Virus record (IMG/VR): IMGVR_UViG_3300021090_001172
Span: 1 to 49,245 of that record
DNA: 49,245 nucleotides
From: a virus
Strand: one strand, 5' to 3'
The translations under genes were made by a program, and so were the position numbers. This document shows, one piece after another, positions 9,319 through 16,783 of this stretch; the first letter of the stretch is position 1; each line of letters starts with the position of its first letter. The notes under the pieces are model-generated. The model was given only the letters and a program-made list of their open reading frames with translations. It was not told where the DNA came from and did no database searches.

Positions 9319-9352
9319 ATTGAACCTTTTCCTCTATTGAACCTTTTCCTCT
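9319..9352. repeat. 17-bp exact tandem duplication ahead of clpP
   Basis: The unit attgaaccttttcctct occurs twice back to back (9319-9335 and 9336-9352). On the minus strand each copy reads AGAGGAAAAGGTTCAAT, so the purine-rich segment that can serve clpP as a ribosome-binding site is doubled. The TAG stop of the upstream gene (9334-9336) spans the copy junction. With one copy the upstream gene would stop at TGA after the same residue, so the duplication does not alter its protein. Confidence 0.95.
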
Positions 9353-9564
9353 ATAATATCAATGAAAAGGAACTTTTTTTCACGAAGGTATTCACGAAGA
9401 AGACTTGTGAGTTCCTGCATCTTTTCATGGTCTTCTAGTTCATATGACATGAGTTGCATGATCAAAAGTAGCTGATCTTGTGTTACTCCGAAGTTCACAA
9501 TTTCCTTGACAATGCCTCGACACTTTTCGATGTCGATAGATCGACCAACGTTTTCAGCTTCCAT
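9334..9564 (-). CDS. Small hypothetical helical protein
   Basis: A 76-residue protein, not recognised, predicted mostly alpha-helical (IDIEKCRGIVKEIVNFGV, then a heptad-like MQLMSYELEDHEKMQEL). Its start overlaps the previous stop (TAATG), so it is coupled to the zinc-binding gene at 9564. It ends within the tandem duplication ahead of clpP. No function is proposed. Confidence 0.65.
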   Translation of the reverse strand: MEAENVGRSIDIEKCRGIVKEIVNFGVTQDQLLLIMQLMSYELEDHEKMQELTSLLREYLREKKFLFIDIIEEKVQ

Positions 9565-10028
9565 TAGCCAACCTCATCTCCTACGAATTTTCCTTCAATA
9601 CTGAACAAAGAAGTTCCAAGAATCTTCATGATTTTGACGATCTTACCTCCTTTGACCTTTTCCTGCTCTAACTGGACGAAAGATCCCCATTGGGCATTTT
9701 CGACAATCCACTTAGATTGCTCCCAAACAGACATATCGACATCATGTTTCTCAAGAATTGCGATCAAAGGTTCAGAAAGAGATACTTTTACGTCTTCTAA
9801 ACTCACTAGAGCTCTTGAATCATCCCGATTAAGCAATTCTGATTTACAGATGTCGATTATTTTGTGGATAATCCCACAGTTCGGGCAAGAAACGAGCTTA
9901 ACTTGCACGTTTCCATCCACAAGTTCAGAAAACACAACAAATTCATAAGCAGGTGGATCTGTCATCCGCTTGAATTGCGTAAGAATGCAACGGCACGTAA
10001 TGAGATGTCTTGCGCAAGACTTCTCCAT
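9564..10028 (-). CDS. Hypothetical zinc-binding protein
   Basis: A 154-residue protein not assigned to a known family. It carries potential metal ligands Cys5, His8, Cys12 and Cys14 in the N-terminus and a C-P-N-C pair (Cys48, Cys51, then His55), consistent with one zinc ribbon. The C-terminal half (VWEQSKWIVENAQWGSFVQL and following) is predicted mixed alpha/beta. It sits in a short minus-strand operon, six bases after the gene at 10035 and coupled to the gene at 9334. Function unknown; nucleic-acid binding is possible. Confidence 0.65.
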   Translation of the reverse strand: MEKSCARHLITCRCILTQFKRMTDPPAYEFVVFSELVDGNVQVKLVSCPNCGIIHKIIDICKSELLNRDDSRALVSLEDVKVSLSEPLIAILEKHDVDMSVWEQSKWIVENAQWGSFVQLEQEKVKGGKIVKIMKILGTSLFSIEGKFVGDEVG

Positions 10029-10034
10029 GTGAAA

Positions 10035-10295
10035 TTACTTCGTCTTCGAACTTTTAGAGTCGATTTCTTTTGACACCATCTCTGCCAGCTGATTCTCAAA
10101 ATTCCGGCTAGAATTGAGGCTGACCTGCTCACAGGTGCTGTTTACGATGTAAACAAGCTTCTGGAGATCTTCTTGAGTGATCTTGATGTCGTTATTTCTT
10201 GCAGCTGCAACAAGATTCTGCGTCGTCAACGTCTTACAAACCTCGGTAACGTCCCACAGCATCTTCACAACTTTCTTCGGTATCTCAGTCTTCAT
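10035..10295 (-). CDS. Small hypothetical protein, first gene of a minus-strand operon
   Basis: An 86-residue protein not recognised, largely helical (KKVVKMLWDVTEVCKTLTTQ) with a serine/lysine tail. Two in-frame ATGs exist at 10301 and 10295; AGGAG directly abuts the first and lies six bases from the second, so the second (MKTEIPKK) is chosen. It is preceded by a promoter-like TGGTATAAT element and probably leads the operon 10295 to 8716 that includes clpP. Confidence 0.65.
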   Translation of the reverse strand: MKTEIPKKVVKMLWDVTEVCKTLTTQNLVAAARNNDIKITQEDLQKLVYIVNSTCEQVSLNSSRNFENQLAEMVSKEIDSKSSKTK

Positions 10296-10314
10296 AGACA
10301 TCTCCTATCAGGCG

Positions 10315-10350
10315 ATTATACCATAGTTATGGATCGAAAGCACATGTCAA
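10315..10350 (-). promoter_or_regulatory. Candidate sigma70-type promoter with extended -10
   Basis: On the minus strand TATAAT (10315-10320) is preceded by TGG, forming a TGnTATAAT extended -10, and a consensus TTGACA (10345-10350) lies 24 bases further upstream. The spacing is too long for a classical -35/-10 pair, so the extended -10 may be doing the work. It lies about 20 bases upstream of the start at 10295. Confidence 0.5.
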
Positions 10351-11282
10351 CACTACGTAAAAACTACTCTGTCAAGAGACTTCGGCAAGAAAATCTTCTT
10401 CATGAAGCTATCATTGATGCTTTCTCTAACAATTCTGGCAATGTGCAAAAGGTCAAAACTGCTCTGACAGGAGCGAAAAACGTGGCCCAAACGTACGGCA
10501 TGAAGAGCATCTTAACAGCTATCGCGACGGCTGAACAAAAATTCATGGCCGGAATAGCGAATCCAAAGGCCGCAGGAGACTCCATCTCGTACATCCTGAC
10601 TTTCAGCGACATCATGGCAGAATTTTTCCAGCAGATGGACCAATGGGTCATGCAATTGCCTGCAGTTTCTCAAGCAATGGATGCGTCAGATGATCCTGTT
10701 AACGCTCAGAAGACATTGAAAGAACTTCTTGGTGACCAGGCTCCAACCCTCACGAACATCGTTCAAAAACAATTTGATAAGAGCGCTGGAGGATTCATGA
10801 AATCGCTTGGTCGTCTGTTCAAGTCTGGAAGAATGACGTCTGCTAAAGACGCGCTCACATTTGTCGGTCTAAATGCTCAGGCGGCTGCAGAAGATATTTT
10901 GAACATCCAAGTTTCGAAGTACAAACAACTTCTGCAAGCTGGTAAGCAGGTCCAAGCTCCCCAGATCACTCCACCAAACCCTAATCAGAATCCACAAAGT
11001 GGTTCTACCCAATCCACTCCTAGCACTCATGCCCAAGCGGCACAAACTAGCCAACCGACCCAAGCTCCCGTTCCTGCCCAGGGAACAACAACGTCAACAG
11101 GGAACGCTCAACTTGCTCAGAAACCTTCTCCTGAAGATGCTCAGAAGAGAGATACGACCCTTCAGGGTGTTGTTAAGAACAGAAATGCTTTCAACACTCA
11201 ATTGATGAGCCAGTTGTCTAACGACGAAATTAAGTCAGATCTTCTGCAGATCGCTCAGTCTCTCGGAATCAAATTAGTATAA
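10329..11282 (+). CDS. Hypothetical protein with low-complexity P/Q/T linker
   Basis: A 317-residue protein on the plus strand between minus-strand operons. The frame is open further upstream, but that part overlaps the divergent gene, so the start is put at ATG 10329; the ATG at 10344 (MSTLRKNYSVKRLRQ), with GAAAG ahead of it, is an equally good choice. The N-terminal two thirds are helical. Residues about 215-290 are a proline-, glutamine-, threonine- and serine-rich linker (such as QITPPNPNQNPQSGSTQSTP), followed by a short helical C-terminal domain. This style occurs in virion core or scaffold-like proteins of large phages. It overlaps the convergent GroEL-like gene by 14 bases. Confidence 0.65.
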   Translation: MDRKHMSTLRKNYSVKRLRQENLLHEAIIDAFSNNSGNVQKVKTALTGAKNVAQTYGMKSILTAIATAEQKFMAGIANPKAAGDSISYILTFSDIMAEFFQQMDQWVMQLPAVSQAMDASDDPVNAQKTLKELLGDQAPTLTNIVQKQFDKSAGGFMKSLGRLFKSGRMTSAKDALTFVGLNAQAAAEDILNIQVSKYKQLLQAGKQVQAPQITPPNPNQNPQSGSTQSTPSTHAQAAQTSQPTQAPVPAQGTTTSTGNAQLAQKPSPEDAQKRDTTLQGVVKNRNAFNTQLMSQLSNDEIKSDLLQIAQSLGIKLV

Positions 11283-12468
11283 CTCCTGCGAGGTTATTTT
11301 CCATGGTCTTTTCGAATTTTTTCGTGAAAACATTGGATGCAATGTACGTTGGAACAGGTATCACGTTTCCATCGATTTCGACCACTCCAAATTGGAGGCA
11401 TGCTCGAACGAGTCGTAAGAAAGAATCTAAAACAGATTCGATGTGATCATACTGTTTACCAAGCGGAACGCTGATCTTCAGGCAATTTGTGGACAGGGTG
11501 GCCATCCGTCCCTCTAACATCTTTCGTCTAACCTCATCCGTATCTGATGCACGTTTCTGGAGATTTCTCAGATGTTGTTTAACACTTCGGGTTGTCTGGG
11601 GATTGATTATTACCAGCTTACCATTTTTGAAAATGACTCGTTCTAACCTTGGTGCAGCGTCTGCTGAGATTGTACGAATGAGATCTCCCTTGTCAGATGA
11701 CACGAGATCACCCGCAGATACCATGGCAAGATCGACTAAGGTATTTAGGTCTTCGATGTCAAATCTCACCTGAATTAGGAGCACATTCAACTTACCAATG
11801 ATCTTGTTATGTTGAATGGTAGAGATTACATCATTGGCAAAGTTTCTGGCGAAGATGATTCCAGGAGTGGCATCCTTCGATAGATACTCCAAAATTCCGT
11901 GCACCTCTCCCACAGTTTCGATGAAACCGTCAATGATGAAGCACTTCACATTTCGTTCGTCGAACTGACATTTCATGGGACTTTCGAGATTGAAGACGTA
12001 ACCATCCATCTTCTCAAGGATGGTTTTGACAACGTGCTCTCTCCTCAAGAAAATGTTCCCGTCGGTTTCTATCAACCCCAGAACTGTCATGAGAAATTCA
12101 TGGTATCTCTCTTCAAATCGATCAAATATCATCTTTTCGAAGTCTCCAGTTCGAGGATACCGGCTATGCATCATTTCTTGTTCTAATGCCTTAACATCTT
12201 TCAACTTTCTTCCTGTAAGGATGTTCTTAGCGACGTCAACTCCAGAATTAACTCCGATCGATTCACTCTTCAAAGCATGCTGTTCAAGAACATCTAGGAT
12301 GATGTTTTGAACAGGGTCGGGTGTACGCAACCATCCGAGAAAATTCTTTCCTTCGATGAGATGGTTCTCTCCGATGCTTACAAGTGAGAGCTCTTCAGGA
12401 TTCCACCTTCCAAACATCTTTCGAAGATCATCTAACCCACGTAGCAGATCTCGCTTATCGTAGAACAC
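11269..12468 (-). CDS. Divergent GroEL-like chaperonin, lacking the ATPase motif
   Basis: A 399-residue protein whose middle and C-terminal parts follow GroEL colinearly by eye. LIETDGNIFL to NLESP corresponds to the start of the GroEL apical domain (EGMQFDRGYLSPYF to LESPF). TPGIIFARNFANDVISTI corresponds to KPLLIIAEDVEGEALATL, and IGKLNVLLIQV to IVKVAAVKA. RLERVIFKNGKLVI, then DEVRRKMLEGRMATL, corresponds to AKRVVINKDTT and DREKLQERVAKL. The GDGTT nucleotide-binding motif of GroEL is not found in the N-terminal part, and much of the C-terminal equatorial domain is missing (399 against about 548 residues). The start is GTG at 12468 without a clear Shine-Dalgarno; the frame is open for five codons upstream. 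A substrate-binding or GroEL-modulating role is inferred. Confidence 0.7.
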   Translation of the reverse strand: MFYDKRDLLRGLDDLRKMFGRWNPEELSLVSIGENHLIEGKNFLGWLRTPDPVQNIILDVLEQHALKSESIGVNSGVDVAKNILTGRKLKDVKALEQEMMHSRYPRTGDFEKMIFDRFEERYHEFLMTVLGLIETDGNIFLRREHVVKTILEKMDGYVFNLESPMKCQFDERNVKCFIIDGFIETVGEVHGILEYLSKDATPGIIFARNFANDVISTIQHNKIIGKLNVLLIQVRFDIEDLNTLVDLAMVSAGDLVSSDKGDLIRTISADAAPRLERVIFKNGKLVIINPQTTRSVKQHLRNLQKRASDTDEVRRKMLEGRMATLSTNCLKISVPLGKQYDHIESVLDSFLRLVRACLQFGVVEIDGNVIPVPTYIASNVFTKKFEKTMENNLAGVILI

Positions 12469-12507
12469 GATGGTAATTCTTGTTCAGAATCATCAAGATT
12501 TGCAATT

Positions 12508-12882
12508 TCAGTGAAAACTAATGTGAGACGCCACGGCATCCCAGATGACTTTGGCCACCATCGTAATGACCGACAGAACGGCCGCAAAGACGTACTTTCG
12601 ATAAAGTTTTAGCTTATCTTCAGTGTCAGCCACCCGCTGCACGATCTTTTCGACGTCATGATCAGTTTCAATTTTTTCGGTTTGAACTCGAACGAAGAGA
12701 CCTGTCTGCGGATTGAAGACAGCTTCGTTCAGTTTATCGACGTTCTTTTCGATATTGTCGACTTTTTGGAAGAGTAGATCGAAACCACCGTTCAAAACGG
12801 GGGCATCCAACTTTTCTTCGAGCTTCGACAGAAATTTGAGAAGTTCTCCTTGACGGGAAGGAACGACTTTTGAACCGGCCAT
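12508..12882 (-). CDS. Small membrane-anchored coiled-coil protein
   Basis: A 124-residue protein. Residues about 10-90 are charged and heptad-like (LLKFLSKLEEKLDAP, VDNIEKNVDKLNEAV, IVQRVADTEDKLKLYRK), suggesting a coiled coil. A single hydrophobic segment follows at about 97-118 (YVFAAVLSVITMVAKVIWDA), giving a tail-anchored topology. The layout resembles small XhlA-like or holin-associated phage membrane proteins, but no family is assigned. It is the last minus-strand gene before the divergent control region. Confidence 0.65.
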   Translation of the reverse strand: MAGSKVVPSRQGELLKFLSKLEEKLDAPVLNGGFDLLFQKVDNIEKNVDKLNEAVFNPQTGLFVRVQTEKIETDHDVEKIVQRVADTEDKLKLYRKYVFAAVLSVITMVAKVIWDAVASHISFH

Positions 12883-12889
12883 GTCTTTA

Positions 12890-13047
12890 AATAGTATACA
12901 ATACTATTGGAGACCATTATAATGACGTCCGGACAAGCCGTCCGTCTCTTAAAGATTTAATAGTATCTTTAAAGACTGTTAATACAGTTAAGAAGTAGAC
13001 GGGCGCGTAGTAAAATTCGAAGTACACTTTTCAAAATAGTGGTGTAC
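12890..13047. promoter_or_regulatory. Divergent intergenic control region with five inverted repeats
   Basis: Between the divergent genes at 12882 and 13059 there are five inverted repeats. They are: AATAGTAT-aca-ATACTATT (12890-12908); CGGAC-aagcc-GTCCG (12930-12944); a 12-pair stem with one bulged C formed by 12944-12956 and 12965-12976 around an 8-base loop; ACTGT-taat-ACAGT (12975-12988); and GTACAC/GTGTAC (13022-13027 and 13042-13047, 14-base loop). The last stem ends twelve bases before the ATG at 13059. Operators, a structured leader RNA or a replication origin are all possible. No tRNA fold was found here. Confidence 0.7.
12895..12923 (+). promoter_or_regulatory. Candidate promoter of the glycan cassette
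   Basis: TATACA (12895-12900, four of six matches to TTGACA) lies exactly 17 bases before a perfect TATAAT (12918-12923). Transcription toward the gene at 13059 would make a leader of about 130 bases holding four of the inverted repeats. The -35 half overlaps the 12890-12908 palindrome, which could be an operator. Confidence 0.45.
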
Positions 13048-13058
13048 TCTATGAAAAG

Positions 13059-15008
13059 ATGAACTTTTTCGATGCTATTCAGTCCAAGAGTCAGATCAAA
13101 CCCGACACGCAAGTCATCTTTGTTGCCGATCTCTTCGTAGAAACATACGTGGGAGGAGCTGAGCTGACGACAGAAGCTTTGGTCGCTTCATCGCCCTATC
13201 GAGTCCAGAAGGTTTTTTCTCGAGATGTCTCGAAAGAGATGATCGACCAACACAAGGACAAAGCATGGATCTTTGGAAACATAGCCATGCTCAATCCGGC
13301 TGTAGTACCTGCGATCATGGGAAACTGCAAGTACGTTGTGCTAGAGTACGATTACAAGTTCTGTGCTCATAGATCACTTGAAAAGCATCTTGCAGTCGAG
13401 GGTAAACCATGCGATTGCCATGAGAAGCCGATCGGTGATCTCATCTCCACGTTTTTCGGTAACTCGTCTGGAATCTTCTGGATGTCAGAACAGCAGCAGG
13501 AAATCTACAGGAATAAGTTCCCATCTCTCGAAGACACGGACCAGTACGTTCTATCCTCAGTCTTCGATGAAACGTTCTTCATGTCGTTGAAGATTCTCAG
13601 GGAGAAGTACAAGGATCACGACAGGACAGAGTGGTTGGTCCTCAGGTCGAATTCTTGGATCAAGGGTAGCGAAGCCGGGGTGGAGTATTGCAAGAAAAAC
13701 TCGCTTCCCTACAGAGAAATTTCAGGACTTTCTTACGACGCACTTCTCGAAGAATTAGCCCAAGCGAAGGGTTTCGTCTTCCTCCCTCCGGGTGGAGATA
13801 CATGTCCACGCATCGTGATCGAAGCGAAACTCTTGGGTTGCGAATTGGTGCTCAATGATAACGTGCAGCATGCCAAAGAAATGTGGTTCGAGACATCCGA
13901 CCTGGCCGAGATCGAACAGTATCTCTACGCCTCCCGCGAACTCTTCTGGAATTTCGTCAAGAACGAAATCGTCGAAAAGATTCCGAGACTCAGTGGATAC
14001 ACTACGACGTACAATTGCGTTTCTCAGAAGTATCCATTCGAACAATGTGTGCAGTCAATGCTCGATTTTTGCGACGAAGTTGTTGTCGTCGACGGTGGGT
14101 CGACCGATGGAACGTTAGCAGTTCTCATAGGATTGCAGCGTCAAAATCTTATCGAATCGACTGATGAGTACATCTACGATAAAGATTTGAATGAAAAGTC
14201 TAGGTTGAAAGTGCAAGTAATTGCTCGTGATTGGTCCCATCCGAGATTTGCAGTTTTCGATGGAATGCAGAAGGCCGAAGCTCGAGCACTTTGTACGGGG
14301 GATTTCTGTTTGCAACTTGATGCCGACGAAATTATATCTACTGATGATGGTCCAAAATTTCGTAATCTCATTTGTAATTTTCCAAAGGGTGTCGACCTTG
14401 TTTCATTACCTGTGATAGAAGGGTGGGGAACTTTTGACAAAACAAGAATTGACATAACTCCATGGAAATGGAGACTTAGTCGAAATGTTCGTGGCATTAC
14501 GCATGGTGTTCCAATTACCCATCGTAAATTCGATGAAAATGGGCAATTGTATGCAATTCAGGGTACAGACGGTTGCGATATGATTAGCTCTCGAACAGGT
14601 GAATCAATACCTTTCGTCGGGTTTTACGACAAAAAAGCCCATGAGCTTCGTCAACTAGCTCTTTCTGGAAATGAACAAGCTCGTGTCGCATATGAAAATT
14701 GGTTCAATGACGTAATCGACCAATTGCCTTCTGTGTTTCATTTTTCGTGGATGAATATTGAAAGAAAAATTCGTACTTACAGAGATTATTGGCAATCGCA
14801 TTGGCTTAGTTTGTATAACCAGCAAGTTGACGACATCCCTGAAAACAACATGTTTTTTGACAAGTCTTGGAAAGATGTCACCAATGACGATATTGAGAAA
14901 CTTTCACACCAGTTGGCAGCAAAAACTGGTGGACATATTTTTCACTCTAAGTGGAAGGGTCATTCGACGCCCTCGATTGCGTGTCGCAAGAAAGTTCCTT
15001 CGTTGTAA
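13059..15008 (+). CDS. Two-domain glycosyltransferase (GT-B-like plus GT2)
   Basis: A 649-residue protein, about twice single-domain length. Residues about 15-300 resemble a GT-B glycosyltransferase (VLRSNSWIKGSEAGVEYCKK, FLPPGGDTCPRIVIEAKLLG). From about 312 a GT-A family 2 domain begins (TTTYNCVSQKYPFEQCVQSM, EVVVVDGGSTDGT) with its metal-binding DADE near residue 420 (LQLDADEI). It probably adds two sugars in sequence and is the first gene of the long plus-strand cassette. The first kilobase has ordinary composition (27 of 60 G+C at 13201-13260), but from roughly 14,160 on it turns AT-rich (20 of 60 at 14761-14820), like the homing endonuclease that follows. Its TAA overlaps that gene's ATG (TAATG). 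Confidence 0.85.
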   Translation: MNFFDAIQSKSQIKPDTQVIFVADLFVETYVGGAELTTEALVASSPYRVQKVFSRDVSKEMIDQHKDKAWIFGNIAMLNPAVVPAIMGNCKYVVLEYDYKFCAHRSLEKHLAVEGKPCDCHEKPIGDLISTFFGNSSGIFWMSEQQQEIYRNKFPSLEDTDQYVLSSVFDETFFMSLKILREKYKDHDRTEWLVLRSNSWIKGSEAGVEYCKKNSLPYREISGLSYDALLEELAQAKGFVFLPPGGDTCPRIVIEAKLLGCELVLNDNVQHAKEMWFETSDLAEIEQYLYASRELFWNFVKNEIVEKIPRLSGYTTTYNCVSQKYPFEQCVQSMLDFCDEVVVVDGGSTDGTLAVLIGLQRQNLIESTDEYIYDKDLNEKSRLKVQVIARDWSHPRFAVFDGMQKAEARALCTGDFCLQLDADEIISTDDGPKFRNLICNFPKGVDLVSLPVIEGWGTFDKTRIDITPWKWRLSRNVRGITHGVPITHRKFDENGQLYAIQGTDGCDMISSRTGESIPFVGFYDKKAHELRQLALSGNEQARVAYENWFNDVIDQLPSVFHFSWMNIERKIRTYRDYWQSHWLSLYNQQVDDIPENNMFFDKSWKDVTNDDIEKLSHQLAAKTGGHIFHSKWKGHSTPSIACRKKVPSL

Positions 15009-15634
15009 TGTGGTACGTGTACGTAGACGAAACTCTAGAAGTCGTTCCAAGAATTTACTACATTGGAATGGGTTCTCTTGGTAGAACAAAATGTGTCAAA
15101 CGAAACAGTAAGCATACAGGAATTAGACACAAATATGGATTTGTCAGAAAGATAGTTTTTTCTACGTTTATTCGAAATCTTGCAATAGAATTTGAAAAAC
15201 AACAAATTGTAGAGTGCAAAACTTTCATAGACGATCCTTTGTCAGATGATATTGCATGTAATTTCACAACAGGTGGTGAAGGAAGCAAGGACGTTTCCGA
15301 ACAAACAAAGAAAAAGTTATCGCGCTCTCGGCAAGGAAAAAAATCGTCACTACCTACAAGAAAAAAACAAAGAGAAGCACTTCGTGGAAGATCTTTTTCT
15401 ATTGAACACCGCCGACGTTTAAGAGAGATTGCAAAAAAGAAAAATCTCTCTGAACAAACTCTCCAAAAAAGAAGAGACGCTCAAAAGAAAAAAGTAATTC
15501 AGCTGCTTAACGACAAAATTGTTGAATACTTCGACAGTGTCTTGTCTGCAAAAGAATTTACAGGATTTTCTAATATTGATCGTGCTGCTAGGCAAGGTAC
15601 GACAGCCGGTGGATTTCACTGGAAATATGTCTAA
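15008..15634 (+). CDS. GIY-YIG homing endonuclease with NUMOD DNA-binding modules
   Basis: A 208-residue protein. Residues 3-20 (YVYVDETLEVVPRIYYIG) are a GIY-YIG nuclease signature in YVY/YYIG form, with a candidate catalytic glutamate in IEFEKQQIVE near 61-63. A NUMOD3-like basic segment (SEQTKKKLSRSRQGKK, near 98-113) and a C-terminal NUMOD1-like module (VIQLLNDKIVEYFDSVLSAK through FHWKYV) follow. The ATG overlaps the upstream glycosyltransferase stop and the TAA directly abuts the next ATG, so it sits exactly between two cassette genes. Its AT-rich composition contrasts with the gene downstream. Free-standing homing endonucleases cut alleles lacking them and spread by recombination. Confidence 0.88.
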   Translation: MWYVYVDETLEVVPRIYYIGMGSLGRTKCVKRNSKHTGIRHKYGFVRKIVFSTFIRNLAIEFEKQQIVECKTFIDDPLSDDIACNFTTGGEGSKDVSEQTKKKLSRSRQGKKSSLPTRKKQREALRGRSFSIEHRRRLREIAKKKNLSEQTLQKRRDAQKKKVIQLLNDKIVEYFDSVLSAKEFTGFSNIDRAARQGTTAGGFHWKYV

Positions 15635-16783
15635 ATGGGCGGGAACGCTAAAGCTGTCTATCGAAACACCGGAACCGTCCAAATATTCGACGGACGGTTG
15701 GCGTACGCTGAAAAGATCGATCTAAGAGAAGTTCAACCTGAACAGTTCGTAGACGATGTGAAGAAGCTCGTTCTAGAATTGAACAAGCCGGGAGTTTGGC
15801 AGCCGTCTTCCGTAGAAAATGAAACGATCTACTTCGGATCTTTCGACTCGCTTAGAGATCCAACAATTTCGAAGGAAGAGTACGTTACTTCCAAACCCAT
15901 GATGGGTGACGTGGACATTGCAGTACCCTCCGTACGCATGGAGGCTTTGCACGACTTTCTAGTCCAACTCGAGGGCAAGGATATCACACCCAACTTCACG
16001 TACATCGGACAGAATCGCGTCGCTTTTAGCGGGAAGAAAGTCAACACGATATTCTTCTACAAGCGATGCAAGAAATTCCTGCAGGTTGACTTCGAAGGGA
16101 TGACATTCTTAAATAACGCACCCGAAGAGTACGTCAAGTTCATGCGTTCGAGCCCATGGAGAGATGTCAAGGAAGGTCTCAAGGGGCTTGGCCACAAGTA
16201 TCTTCTCACCTGCTTGGCAAGAATAGTGTCGTACAAGAGCAACATAGTCATCCTGACGGATAAATCTCCGATCCATCCGGCGAACAAGGTCAGGATCAAG
16301 CTCTTAGATGAAATTCCTCACTCGTTGACGTTTTCGAAGGAAGGACTTCGAGATAAGTTGAAGCAGCAGACCCGTCTAGGATATCCTGTCATGGTCGAAG
16401 GGAAGTACGCGTACAAGGAAGTTTCGAAGGAAGAGTCGATCGGAGAAACTAGCGTAAAGAAGATCTTCAAACGACTCTTTTCCAGAGAACCTCAAGGTAA
16501 AGATCTTGATGATTTTAGATCGTACATGGGGACTCTCGACCTGTGCCAGAAGTACCTCACCCGTGGAAAGATCGAATCCATCTACGAGTACATGGTGAAC
16601 GTCAAACTATGGGGCCCCAAGGCCCAGGCCCTATCGAGGGATTCAGCCACGGATGATAAAGACATCAAAGAGATGATCATTTACACGATGGAGAGTAAAT
16701 TCCCATTCTTGGTCGGAAACCTCCCACTGGAGGAGACCATGGACAAATACTACCTGAAGTACGAGGAGCGTGAGGAAGAGTGA
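15635..16783 (+). CDS. Nucleotidyltransferase-fold protein
   Basis: A 382-residue protein. It carries the nucleotidyltransferase signature: GSF at 68-70, the acidic pair Asp92 and Asp94 in GDVDIAV, and a third acid Asp152 in FLQVDFEG, each on a predicted beta strand. The remainder is helical (FKRLFSREPQGKDLDDF, YMVNVKLWGPKAQALSR) and resembles the accessory domain of poly(A)-polymerase/CCA-like or phage nucleotidyltransferases. Substrate unknown: NMP transfer to sugar, RNA or protein are all possible. It abuts the GIY-YIG gene and shares one base with the methyltransferase start (TGATG). Its GC-richer composition marks the end of the AT-rich tract. Confidence 0.65.
   Translation: MGGNAKAVYRNTGTVQIFDGRLAYAEKIDLREVQPEQFVDDVKKLVLELNKPGVWQPSSVENETIYFGSFDSLRDPTISKEEYVTSKPMMGDVDIAVPSVRMEALHDFLVQLEGKDITPNFTYIGQNRVAFSGKKVNTIFFYKRCKKFLQVDFEGMTFLNNAPEEYVKFMRSSPWRDVKEGLKGLGHKYLLTCLARIVSYKSNIVILTDKSPIHPANKVRIKLLDEIPHSLTFSKEGLRDKLKQQTRLGYPVMVEGKYAYKEVSKEESIGETSVKKIFKRLFSREPQGKDLDDFRSYMGTLDLCQKYLTRGKIESIYEYMVNVKLWGPKAQALSRDSATDDKDIKEMIIYTMESKFPFLVGNLPLEETMDKYYLKYEEREEE

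Noticed and set aside
9319-9352. Attachment-site core or IS target duplication
   Set aside because: The copies are directly adjacent with nothing between them, so it is a tandem duplication, not the flanks of an inserted element.
12890-13058. Possible tRNA gene in the hairpin-rich gap
   Set aside because: The stems do not form a cloverleaf, and there is no T-arm GTTC or anticodon arm of the right spacing.
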